A DNA stretch of 14,454 nucleotides from Verrucomicrobiota bacterium (GTDB lineage Bacteria; Verrucomicrobiota; Verrucomicrobiia; Verrucomicrobiales; Akkermansiaceae), in contig JAPLUJ010000196.1 of assembly GCA_026397695.1 (NCBI GenBank), positions 1-14,454 on the forward strand, in the 5' to 3' direction. A program made the position numbers and the translations under genes. Every line of letters starts with the position of its first letter. Within the stretch, counting starts at the first letter, position 1. The notes beneath the pieces are model-generated. The model searched no databases, was not told where the DNA came from, and was given only the letters and a program-made list of their open reading frames with translations. This document shows, one piece after another, positions 1 to 5,531 of this stretch.

Positions 1-1
1 A

Positions 2-184
2 CAACCACGGTTTCGCCGCCTTTGCGGCCACCACCCGCGCCACCGGCCGCCCGCGCATGGAAATAACCAGGTCCTCCCCGGTGCGCAGCCCCAGACTGGT
101 CTTGAGCCGGGTGCGGTTCTGGGCCTGCGTGGCTTGCTGGCTGTGGGGAGTTGACAGGCCGGGACGGGGCGGGTGGTGGCTCAC
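2..184 (-). CDS. possible Phd/YefM-like antitoxin fragment, runs off left edge
   Basis: A minus-strand frame is open from position 208 to the left edge. Its last part reads like the core of Phd/YefM-type antitoxins: a Leu-rich stretch, then GEDLVISMRGRPVARVVAAK, which resembles the family's usual GE-x-VVI-x-x-x-GRPVARLV strand. No ATG is present. A GTG at 184 is the only plausible start I see, and the residues after it (Pro/His-rich) do not look like a normal antitoxin N-terminus. It may therefore be a broken gene or have its real start elsewhere. No cognate toxin is visible because the gene is cut by the window edge. The family call rests on one short motif and is weak, though the neighbouring toxin-antitoxin loci make it plausible. 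Confidence 0.27.
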   Translation of the reverse strand, partial: MSHHPPRPGLSTPHSQQATQAQNRTRLKTSLGLRTGEDLVISMRGRPVARVVAAKAAKPWL

Positions 185-355
185 ACCGGTGCTGACGAAA
201 TTCCATATTCAATCTTCAGCATCGCTCCTGGTTGCCTGGCTGACGGGTCTGTCGAGCCCTCTTGACTCAAGGTCGCATTGTGAGGCAGGCACTTGATGAC
301 CTCGGTGAGGCGAAGTTTGCTTGCGCAGGGGCGTGAGGAATGCCATGGTGACGTC

Positions 356-610
356 ATGCCAATGACCCTTGAAGTGCCTGACGAAATTCAAAAGGCCATG
401 CGCGTTCCGGAACCGGAGCGGCAATCCCGCCTGTTGATTGAACTGGCTTGTGCCTTGTATCAGCGCGAAATCCTCTCCTGCGGCAAGGCGGCCGAACTGT
501 CCCGTTTGAGCCAGTTCCGCTTTGGCCAGGCGCTGGCCGAGCGGGGGATTGCCAGGCACTACACGGATGCGGACGTTGCCGAGGATATGGCTTATGCAGG
601 TGGTCAGTAA
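356..610 (+). CDS. UPF0175 family antitoxin
   Basis: This is an 84-residue protein of the UPF0175 family, small DNA-binding proteins that usually precede PIN-domain toxins and are thought to act as their antitoxins and autorepressors. It opens with a short strand (MTLEVPDEI), continues into a helix, and has the family's HTH-like segment at residues 41-66 (GKAAELSRLSQFRFGQALAERGI). I chose ATG 356 because family members start with M-x-M-x-LE-(L/V)PD. ATG 362 is equally possible. Longer forms from TTG 293 or ATG 296 add about 20 unconserved residues, although a GAGG lies near 296. The 3' end overlaps the PIN gene by 17 nt, as expected for a translationally coupled antitoxin-toxin pair. The function is inferred from family and arrangement. 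Confidence 0.83.
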   Translation: MPMTLEVPDEIQKAMRVPEPERQSRLLIELACALYQREILSCGKAAELSRLSQFRFGQALAERGIARHYTDADVAEDMAYAGGQ

Positions 611-1091
611 CACTTCCCCTATCTGTAATCTCGCTGTCATTGGACGGCTTGACGTTCTTCGCGGTCAGTTTGGCAGCATCCAGATACCGGCAGCGGTCCG
701 GGCCGAGCTTGCACGATTGGAGCACTCCGGCGGCAGGCAGGCTATCGATCAGGCCTGCGCCGATGGCTGGATTCGGATTCAACGCCTTGAAACCAGCGAG
801 CTTTCCAATGTGCTCTCCTCGTCGCTGGATGCGGGTGAAGCAGAGGCTATTGCGCTGGCGATTGAATGCCGGGCGGATCTTCTGCTGATCGATGAGTCAG
901 CCGGTCGCGCCATGGCGCGAAGCCTCGACATCACGCTCACCGGAACTTTGGGTTTGTTGCTCAAAGAAAAGCGTGGGGGGAGGATTCCATCTCTGGGAAT
1001 GGAGATGGACCGCCTGGTGAACGAAGCGGGTTTTTTTCTATCGCCACGAGTGCGGAGGATTTTTCTGGAGTCTGCCGGCGAGTCCGGCTGA
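594..1091 (+). CDS. PIN-domain toxin, DUF3368 type
   Basis: This 165-residue PIN-domain protein of the DUF3368 type is a predicted Mg-dependent ribonuclease toxin paired with the UPF0175 protein upstream. The N-terminus carries VVSNTSP, the first acidic-motif strand of the fold. The usual Asp is Asn6 here, a variant I believe is common in this subfamily. Other candidate metal ligands are Glu38 (RAELA), Glu82 (LDAGEAEAI) and Asp100 (LLLIDESAGR). These follow the normal PIN order. I chose the start at ATG 594, 9 nt after GAGG at 581-584, because the PIN strand begins immediately and the upstream in-frame extension to 522 lies inside the antitoxin gene. It overlaps the antitoxin by 17 nt. The substrate RNA is unknown. 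A non-coding gap of only 40 nt separates it from the next reading frame. Confidence 0.87.
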   Translation: MQVVSNTSPICNLAVIGRLDVLRGQFGSIQIPAAVRAELARLEHSGGRQAIDQACADGWIRIQRLETSELSNVLSSSLDAGEAEAIALAIECRADLLLIDESAGRAMARSLDITLTGTLGLLLKEKRGGRIPSLGMEMDRLVNEAGFFLSPRVRRIFLESAGESG

Positions 1092-1131
1092 GCCGGTTCC
1101 ACCTGAGGCGGATTACAGAAGAGAATAAAAA

Positions 1132-2151
1132 ATGAGAACTTATATACAGACAGCAAGCATGGTGACTATTGTGTTGAGTATTCTATGGTCTCAAGACGTT
1201 AGTGCACAATCGAGTATCAAAAAACTTGGGTTGGAAGAATCATTTAAGGGGTTCTCATGGCGATTCGGACCTGGGGATCCCGAAAAAGAGGAAGCTAAAG
1301 TTAGTCTTACCAATGAGAATGATAATATAAAACTGATAGGAATAGAATTGAGTATTATTAAGCCATCAGGCGATTTGGTGGCAATAAAGCCAATTGTTCA
1401 AAAATCTGCCGATGACAAGCTGGATGTTTTTATGTGGGCGAGAAATAGCTTTCAGCATGGTTCCATCAGTTTTGATTGTCTATGGGAAGTTATTAGATCA
1501 AGCGTAAATGAATCTGTATCCGATGAACAAGTTTTTCATATGATTGTAAATGCCCTAAACAACTCCGACGAAATAGATAAGTCTACTGTTATACCAATAC
1601 GAGCAAGTGGTGTTAGATGGGCGTCTTCTTCAAGAGCTTCTAACGAAACTCTTCTTGCTTCGTCTTCTTCGGCGTCTTCTTCCGGGGTGAAGGGGACGGG
1701 TTTTCTTTGTGGAGCGGGGGCGAGAGCGGTGCTGGCGGGTTGTTCTGAGTCCGCCAATGAGCGCGAAGACCAAACCCACGCCCCCCGTGCGGGCAATCGT
1801 TTCCCGGGCCAATTGGCGGGCCGCAGCCACCAGCATCGAGCCGATGCCCCGTCCATGGGCGGCCTTTGCCACCGCCAGACGTCCCAACAAAACCGCGGAG
1901 ACCGACTGTCTGGGAAGTGTCTTGGGCACACCCGGCCATTCCCTGGCTTCGACGGTGATGTTGGACAGCGTGAAGTAGCCGAGCACGGCTTTCGGTGGCA
2001 GGGCGTCCGCCGCGACCAGCACACGCGACACACTCACTCCTTTCTCCAAATGGCTGCGGGCCGTTTCACGCAGGTAACGGTCCACCGATTCCAAGCCACT
2101 GGCGAATTCCGCCCGCGCATGGCAGTCGGCCAGAATTTCAAGAGCGTATGA
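1132..2151 (+). CDS. secreted hypothetical protein, AT-rich; 3' part probably not native
   Basis: I do not recognise this protein. The first 26 residues form a signal peptide (hydrophobic MVTIVLSILW, cleavage near VSAQ). About 135 residues follow with mixed beta/alpha character (for example SFKGFSWRFGPGD and KLIGIELSIIKPSGD). From 1132 to about 1620 the DNA is around 40% GC and uses A/T-ending codons, unlike everything nearby. At about 1620 the frame enters a Ser-rich, pyrimidine-rich stretch. After that it simply reads the antisense strand of the GNAT gene to a stop at 2151, with high GC and no recognisable protein character. The likely interpretation is a foreign gene that lost its 3' end by recombination and stays open by chance. 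The start has a weak purine-rich site (AGAAGAGA) upstream. Only residues 1 to ~160 should be trusted. Confidence 0.5.
   Translation: MRTYIQTASMVTIVLSILWSQDVSAQSSIKKLGLEESFKGFSWRFGPGDPEKEEAKVSLTNENDNIKLIGIELSIIKPSGDLVAIKPIVQKSADDKLDVFMWARNSFQHGSISFDCLWEVIRSSVNESVSDEQVFHMIVNALNNSDEIDKSTVIPIRASGVRWASSSRASNETLLASSSSASSSGVKGTGFLCGAGARAVLAGCSESANEREDQTHAPRAGNRFPGQLAGRSHQHRADAPSMGGLCHRQTSQQNRGDRLSGKCLGHTRPFPGFDGDVGQREVAEHGFRWQGVRRDQHTRHTHSFLQMAAGRFTQVTVHRFQATGEFRPRMAVGQNFKSV
1622..1690. repeat. pyrimidine-rich CTTCTTC tract with 12-bp tandem units at the gene junction
   Basis: The plus strand is almost pure C/T broken by G, built from repeated GTCTTCTTC. GCGTCTTCTTC occurs at 1621-1631 and 1672-1682, and CGTCTTCTTC occurs twice in tandem at 1661-1682. 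The tract lies exactly where composition jumps from AT-rich to GC-rich and where both convergent reading frames lose their normal ends. It could be a slippage or recombination site. Confidence 0.55.
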
Positions 2152-2157
2152 CGACAT
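1630..2157 (-). pseudogene. GNAT acetyltransferase toxin (TacT-like), C-terminus replaced
   Basis: The first ~130 residues match the GNAT toxins that partner DUF1778 antitoxins and acetylate the amino group of charged tRNAs. A GLESVDRYLRE segment follows the N-terminal strand, and SRVLVA and AVLGYFTLS give the central strands. VLLGRLAV leads into the acetyl-CoA loop HGRGIG (residues 101-106, His where Gln is usual) and a following helix. After GGVGLVFAL (about nt 1760) the expected Y-x-x-x-GF strand and helix are absent. Instead there is a ~45-residue Arg/Lys-rich tail, and no other frame restores the motif. The catalytic C-terminal Tyr is therefore missing and the toxin is probably inactive. 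ATG 2157 is preferred over 2181 because the family starts with a short strand. It overlaps the antitoxin gene by 20 nt. Confidence 0.66.
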
Positions 2158-2401
2158 GGCGGGCGGCCAGCTTCGCAGCATCGAGCATCGTTTGATTCGG
2201 CTTGGGCGGCTTCGCGATCAGCGCGGCGAGATTCGCCGCCTCATCCCGCGTCAACTGCCAGCGGGAATCCGCTTCGATGACGCGATCCGCCCTTTCCGCT
2301 GCCGCATCATGGATGAACGCCGCGACGGCTACCCCGCGCAAGGCCGCCGCATACTCGATCTTTTCCGCCAGACCGGCTGGAAACTTCGATTTCGTGTTCA
2401 C
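2138..2401 (-). CDS. DUF1778 (TacA-like) antitoxin
   Basis: This 87-residue protein matches the DUF1778 family, ribbon-helix-helix antitoxins that neutralise GNAT toxins and repress their own operon. Diagnostic segments are the helix EYAAALRGVAVAAFIHDAA (residues 15-33, family pattern IERAAALRGxSxxDF), a central ADRVIEADSRWQLTRDEAANL stretch (residues 38-58), and the toxin-binding tail LIAKPPKPNQTMLDAAKLA. Length is normal. The start is a GTG at 2401 with a modest AGG about 8 nt upstream, and no ATG gives the conserved N-terminus. The toxin start lies inside its last codons, so the two are coupled. Because the partner toxin looks truncated, this antitoxin may be an orphan kept by chance or still able to regulate. 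Confidence 0.8.
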   Translation of the reverse strand: MNTKSKFPAGLAEKIEYAAALRGVAVAAFIHDAAAERADRVIEADSRWQLTRDEAANLAALIAKPPKPNQTMLDAAKLAARHVVIRS

Positions 2402-2450
2402 GCGTGAAGCCTAATTCAGGCGGGCACTCGGTGCAATTGTTTTTTGGTGC

Positions 2451-2473
2451 CATTTAGACACCGGACATTTAGA
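2451..2473. promoter_or_regulatory. paired CATTTAGA direct repeat upstream of the DUF1778/GNAT operon
   Basis: CATTTAGA occurs at 2451-2458 and 2466-2473, a 15-nt period. This lies 50-70 nt upstream of the GTG start of the minus-strand antitoxin. Paired short repeats at this distance are typical of ribbon-helix-helix autoregulation sites, so this is a candidate operator. The rest of 2402-2608 shows no convincing gene on either strand. Confidence 0.3.
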
Positions 2474-2608
2474 TTCCGCTTCCCCTCAGGCCGCGAATCC
2501 GCTATCAGACGATCCATCTACCCCTGCGATGACCGCCGTCCTCCCAGCCCCCGCCGCAACTCCCGATCCGGAGCTTTCCAGCCCTCGGGAACGCGGGCAA
2601 TCGCCCGG

Positions 2609-2675
2609 CCCCCATTTTCCCGCCTTCCGGTCCTGCCACCGGCTCTTTCAACGGCCTTCACCGGGAAAGCAATTT
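2609..2675 (+). repeat. dispersed ~67-bp repeat, copy 1
   Basis: This copy matches 4567-4633 at 60 of 67 positions without gaps, in the same orientation. The core is a short dyad CCGGT-N6-ACCGG, and the right end is AGCAATTT. It abuts the break point of the truncated gene at 2679-2890. AGCAATTT is present twice there (2668-2675 and 2680-2687), leaving 8-bp microhomology or a target-duplication-like scar. Confidence 0.78.
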
Positions 2676-2890
2676 CCTAGCAATTTGATGCGATCCACGC
2701 CTTGGCGCGGCCACCAGTTCACCACGGGCCGCTGATCGCCTTCGGCAAAGGGGCCGCCGGTGTGCTCTGCCTGGTAGAGGTCAACGCCCGGCAGCTTGAC
2801 CGGGCCCGGGTATCTAGCACGGTTGAAGAAGTCATACACCACCGCCGCGGCCACGCTGCACAGGCATGCTGCCACCGCAGTCAGGGTCAT
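2648..2890 (-). pseudogene. truncated N-terminus of a paralogue of the 1108-residue HEWGH protein
   Basis: The 80-residue frame begins with a signal peptide (MTLTAVAACLCSVAAAVV). Residues ~19-68 then align with the start of the large protein encoded at 9297. Shared blocks are YDF, RYPG, VDLY, WWPR and GVD in the same order and nearly the same spacing. After GVDRIKLL the similarity stops abruptly at about nt 2680, and the frame runs into repeat copy 1 and a stop. Only ~6% of the expected ~1100 residues remain, so this is a gene remnant. Its ATG (2890) lies within the 3' end of the serine hydrolase gene, a 59-nt overlap that may mean the serine hydrolase tail is also altered. It points to a former serine hydrolase plus HEWGH-protein operon. 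Confidence 0.72.
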
Positions 2891-4142
2891 TAATCTTTGG
2901 GTTTCCGGAGGCGGCCGCCATCACCTTGTTGGTGACGGTGTTTCGAAGGCGCATGGTGACGGCTGCATCGCCGGGGGATGCGGTGGTCATGAAGACCATG
3001 GCCACATCGTTGGCGGGATCGGCCAAGCCGATGACGGTATCGACGCCGGCATGGCTAAACGTTTGCGCGGAGGCGACGTTTCCAAATCCGAACCAACTTT
3101 CTTTCGTGGTGCCCCGCAGCAACCAGCCCAGACCCCAGAACTCATGTTTGGGAACCTGGCCCGCAGTCACGGACGCATCGATCTGCTTCTGATATTGAAC
3201 ACGGTGCATTTCCTTGAGAGCATCCGGCTGGATCAGGGTCTTGCCGTTCCATATGCCGTTGTTCAGATGGAGGTTGAGCAGTTTCAACATGTCGTCGGTG
3301 CGTGCGAAGGCGCCTGCGGAAGGATGACCGAGGGATTGCTCATGGTCGGTATCCATGGGCCATGGATAGGATTTCGGTTTCGACACCAAGGCGATCGGCG
3401 CATCCCCCGTGGGGATTCGGAAGGTAAATCCGGAGTCCAGCGGATCGAACAGGCGTTCTCGGCAAATATCGTTCCAAGGTTTGTTGCCTGACACCCGCCG
3501 CACCACCTCGGCGGCGATCAGCATGCCGCTGTAACCGTGATAGGCCGTACGCGAACCCGGCACCCATTCAACTTCCATGGCGCACAGTTTGGCGATGGCC
3601 GCTTTCCACTGGCTTTCGCTGTAGGTGGGGATGAGCGGCGCGGCGCTGAGGCCTGCCGAATGGGTGAGCACGTGTCGTACGGTGATGCTTTCCTTGCCGC
3701 CACCGGTGAACTCGCCGATGTACTTCGATACGGGCACATCGTAGTCCACAAGTCCGTCCTGATGCGCCATGACGGTAATGGTGGCGGTGATCGCCTTGGA
3801 GAAGGAGTACATCATGTTTCGGGCAGAGGCGTCGTAGGGGATGCTGTCGCGGTCCGGTCCCGAGCAGGTGCCCCAGTACTTCTCGACAAACTTGCGTCCG
3901 CCGCGCGTGGCCACAAGTGCCGCACCGGGAAATGTCTTTGCCGCGAACTCCTTGGAAATGAAGTCGATGGCTTCCTGGAGGGCTTGCGGGTTGACGCCCA
4001 CCTGTTCGGGGGTGACCGAAGCAAGGGATTCGCGTCGTGGCACCGGTCCGCCACGGGCAACGTTCAGAATGCCAATTCCGACGGTGCTGACAGCCGCGCG
4101 TTGTAGAAACTCCCGTCGGTTGAGATTTGAGTTGTATTGCAT
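2832..4142 (-). CDS. Tat-exported serine hydrolase, beta-lactamase/S12 family (esterase or peptidase)
   Basis: This is a 436-residue protein with a twin-arginine signal (NRREFLQRAAV, residues 8-18), so it is exported folded. The beta-lactamase/S12 fold is shown by PGAALVATRGG (72-82), the catalytic SxxK as S113-FS-K116 within MMYSFSKAIT, and HVLTHSAGL (157-165). The second motif follows PGSR as Y201-HG, where YSN is usual. The C-terminal H364-A-G366 triad occurs in FSHAGVDT. Members act as esterases, D-aminopeptidases or transpeptidase-like enzymes. Beside sugar-degrading genes, an esterase or deacylase role is plausible but unproven. I chose ATG 4142 because it sits just before the Tat motif, whereas the longer form to 4313 adds a low-complexity Pro stretch. 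The last ~20 residues (Gly/Arg-rich) look like read-through beyond the normal domain end. Confidence 0.85.
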   Translation of the reverse strand: MQYNSNLNRREFLQRAAVSTVGIGILNVARGGPVPRRESLASVTPEQVGVNPQALQEAIDFISKEFAAKTFPGAALVATRGGRKFVEKYWGTCSGPDRDSIPYDASARNMMYSFSKAITATITVMAHQDGLVDYDVPVSKYIGEFTGGGKESITVRHVLTHSAGLSAAPLIPTYSESQWKAAIAKLCAMEVEWVPGSRTAYHGYSGMLIAAEVVRRVSGNKPWNDICRERLFDPLDSGFTFRIPTGDAPIALVSKPKSYPWPMDTDHEQSLGHPSAGAFARTDDMLKLLNLHLNNGIWNGKTLIQPDALKEMHRVQYQKQIDASVTAGQVPKHEFWGLGWLLRGTTKESWFGFGNVASAQTFSHAGVDTVIGLADPANDVAMVFMTTASPGDAAVTMRLRNTVTNKVMAAASGNPKINDPDCGGSMPVQRGRGGGV

Positions 4143-4203
4143 GGTGTGCGCTGCCTCTGGTCGTTTGGAAAATCGTACCCGTGTGGTGGGAGTATGGCAA
4201 GGC

Positions 4204-4265
4204 AATTGCTCTTGGGGGGCGTTGCAAGAACAGATGGCCGGACCGGAGGGCGGGGAATTCGGGGG
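4204..4265 (-). repeat. dispersed repeat, copy 2, inverted and diverged
   Basis: Read on the minus strand, this aligns with the element at 4567-4633. About 30 of 40 positions are identical over the uninterrupted part, including CTCCGGTCCGGCCA. A short deletion follows and then the common end AGCAATT. It is inverted relative to copy 3, so the two bracket the autotransporter remnant. It lies about 60 nt upstream of the serine hydrolase start. Confidence 0.55.
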
Positions 4266-4271
4266 GGGGGG
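4261..4271. repeat. homopolymeric G tract (11 bases)
   Basis: Eleven consecutive G lie at the 3' edge of the autotransporter remnant, where its frame loses similarity. Such tracts slip during replication and are also a common site of assembly length errors. The exact number of G should be treated as uncertain. Confidence 0.85.
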
Positions 4272-4272
4272 A

Positions 4273-4566
4273 GGCGGCCATGAAGTAGGCCACGCCGTTG
4301 GCAACGCCGTCATTGTTGGTATCTTCGGAGGGAATGAGGCTTATGCTGTTAGCGGCCGCCCAAGCGGCGTAACCCGATTTCACCAGTTTGAGGGTGGTGC
4401 CATCCACCGTGAGGCCATAATCGCCTATCGGGGCATGCAGAGTCGGAGTGCCGGTGATGCCGGAGGAAGTCGTCAGGATGTAGCTGTCCAAGGTCGGCGT
4501 GCCGATGATCTTGATGGTTCCCGCGCTGAGGTTGTAGGTGCTGGTGGAGGCGGTGAGTGAGTGCAA
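4273..4566 (-). pseudogene. remnant of a secreted autotransporter-strand type protein
   Basis: About 98 codons on the minus strand read like the end of the long secreted beta-strand proteins common in Verrucomicrobiota. A Thr/Gly/Ser-rich strand region is followed by GDYGLTVDGTTLKLVKSGYA and an Asp/Asn calcium-type loop, EDTNNDGVANGVAYFM. Neither a start codon nor a normal end is present. The 5' side begins exactly at the edge of repeat copy 3, and the 3' side ends at the 11-G tract and repeat copy 2. It therefore looks like an internal scrap of a much larger gene caught between two inverted repeats. The family resemblance is from memory of such proteins. The fragment is probably not expressed as a product. 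Confidence 0.55.
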
Positions 4567-4633
4567 CCCCCATTTTTCCGCCTTCCGGTCCGGCCACCGG
4601 CTTTTCCAACGACCTTCACCCCGAAAGCAATTT
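4567..4633 (+). repeat. dispersed ~67-bp repeat, copy 3
   Basis: This copy is 90% identical (60 of 67) to 2609-2675, in direct orientation. It contains the dyad CCGGT-CCGGCC-ACCGG and ends in AGCAATTT. It directly adjoins the conserved upstream module that starts at 4633, and its left edge coincides with the break of the autotransporter remnant. Together with copy 1 it brackets the whole 2676-4566 minus-strand block as direct repeats. Confidence 0.78.
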
Positions 4634-4766
4634 GTGAAATCACCCATTTTTTTGGCAAAAGGGTTTTTCTTCCGCTTGGTGTGATAGGATACGCGGTTGA
4701 GTCAGTATTGTGAGCGATGTGAACACTTCCCCGGGAAGTCATCAGCCATCAGAACCCACCCTGCCA
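4633..4766 (+). promoter_or_regulatory. conserved upstream module, copy A (before acetylesterase/GH106)
   Basis: This segment aligns without a gap to 9069-9202, about 107 of 134 positions identical, and ends 3 nt before the acetylesterase start. Best conserved is 4661-4720, including GGTTGAGTCAGTAT. Upstream is a GTGA-AA-TCAC dyad (4634-4643), followed by a T-rich stretch. Near the 3' end GTGAGC-GAT-GTGAAC forms a 9-nt tandem repeat. A palindrome ACTTCC-CCG-GGAAGT (4725-4739) is found only in this copy. It is likely a promoter/operator region, but I cannot assign the -35 and -10 with confidence. Confidence 0.62.
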
Positions 4767-4769
4767 ATC

Positions 4770-5531
4770 ATGCAAAACGTCCCCAAGCTCCTCCTCATCA
4801 CCGCCCTCCTGGGCACGCAACTCAGTGCGCAGACCGTTGCCAACAAACCCGTGCATTTGTTCATCTTATCCGGCCAGTCCAACATGGCCGGGATGGATCC
4901 AAAGCTCGGCTTCGAGCCAGAGGCCGCCCTGTTGTTCCCCAACGCCACCGTCGCCCACATCAAGATCGCCACCGGCGGTCAACCGATCCGAAGCTGGGTA
5001 GCCGAGTGGAGCGAGATCGCGCGCAAACACGGCATTGATCCCGCCACGGTGGGTGCCGACAAAAAGAACAGCACGATCTTCTACCAGCCCATCCTCGACC
5101 AGTTCGCCGGATTGCTCAAACAGCACCCTCATCCCGCATCGGTCACTTTTTGTTGGATGCAGGGCGAGCGCGACGCCAAGGAAAACCTCCAGGCCGCCTA
5201 CGGCGATGCCTTGAAGCAACTGATCGCAAACCTGCGCCGGGATTTGAAGCAGCCGGACATGAAGTTCGTCATCGGCCGCCTGAGCGACCACAAAAAAGCC
5301 GATGATGTTCCATGGGAAGCGGTGCGGCAGGCGCAGGTGTCCCTCGCCAAGAGCGATCCTCTGGGTGCCTGGGTGGACTGCGACGACCTCAACAACAAAG
5401 TGAACAACGGTGTGGCCTTCGACGACCTCCACTACACCAAGGAAGGCTACGAACTCCTCGGGCGCCGCTACCTCCGCCAAGCCAAGGCGCTCATCGATGG
5501 CAAGAAGCCCGCAGAGAACGGCCGGCCATGA
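4770..5531 (+). CDS. secreted acetylesterase, SASA/CE6-like
   Basis: This 253-residue exported esterase of the SASA (sialate O-acetylesterase-like, CE6-related) SGNH-hydrolase group is predicted to remove acetyl groups from polysaccharide sugars. The signal peptide is residues 1-20 (LLLITALLGTQLSAQ). Block I is GQSNMAG with nucleophile Ser37. TGGQPIRSW (68-76) is the Gly block, and the conserved WMQGERD is at 129-135. The C-terminal catalytic pair is D218-D-L-H221 (FDDLHYTKEGY). ATG 4770 is chosen because the signal peptide starts there and the conserved upstream module ends 3 nt before it. The longer frame from 4710 lies inside that module. The stop overlaps the GH106 start by 4 nt (ATGA), so the two are translationally coupled. 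The natural substrate is not shown by sequence. Acetylated pectin or xylan-type glycans are likely. Confidence 0.88.
   Translation: MQNVPKLLLITALLGTQLSAQTVANKPVHLFILSGQSNMAGMDPKLGFEPEAALLFPNATVAHIKIATGGQPIRSWVAEWSEIARKHGIDPATVGADKKNSTIFYQPILDQFAGLLKQHPHPASVTFCWMQGERDAKENLQAAYGDALKQLIANLRRDLKQPDMKFVIGRLSDHKKADDVPWEAVRQAQVSLAKSDPLGAWVDCDDLNNKVNNGVAFDDLHYTKEGYELLGRRYLRQAKALIDGKKPAENGRP

Noticed and set aside
57..296. Plus-strand frame of 79 codons at the left edge
   Set aside because: The Arg/Trp/Ser-rich product has no family character. The opposite strand gives a better antitoxin-like sequence.
1661..1682. Tandem CTTCTTC units as a CRISPR or VNTR array
   Set aside because: There are only two short units, with no spacer structure and no cas genes.
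2402..2608. Possible small gene between the antitoxin and repeat copy 1
   Set aside because: Plus and minus frames here are Pro/Arg/Ser-rich with no start context or motif. Only the CATTTAGA pair stands out.
3537..4106. Long plus-strand frame of 189 codons
   Set aside because: It is the antisense shadow of the serine hydrolase, whose SxxK, Y201-HG and HAG motifs are all intact on the minus strand.
2676..4566. The block between direct repeats as an insertion sequence
   Set aside because: It contains no transposase or integrase. The genes inside are a serine hydrolase and gene scraps, so only the repeats are reported.
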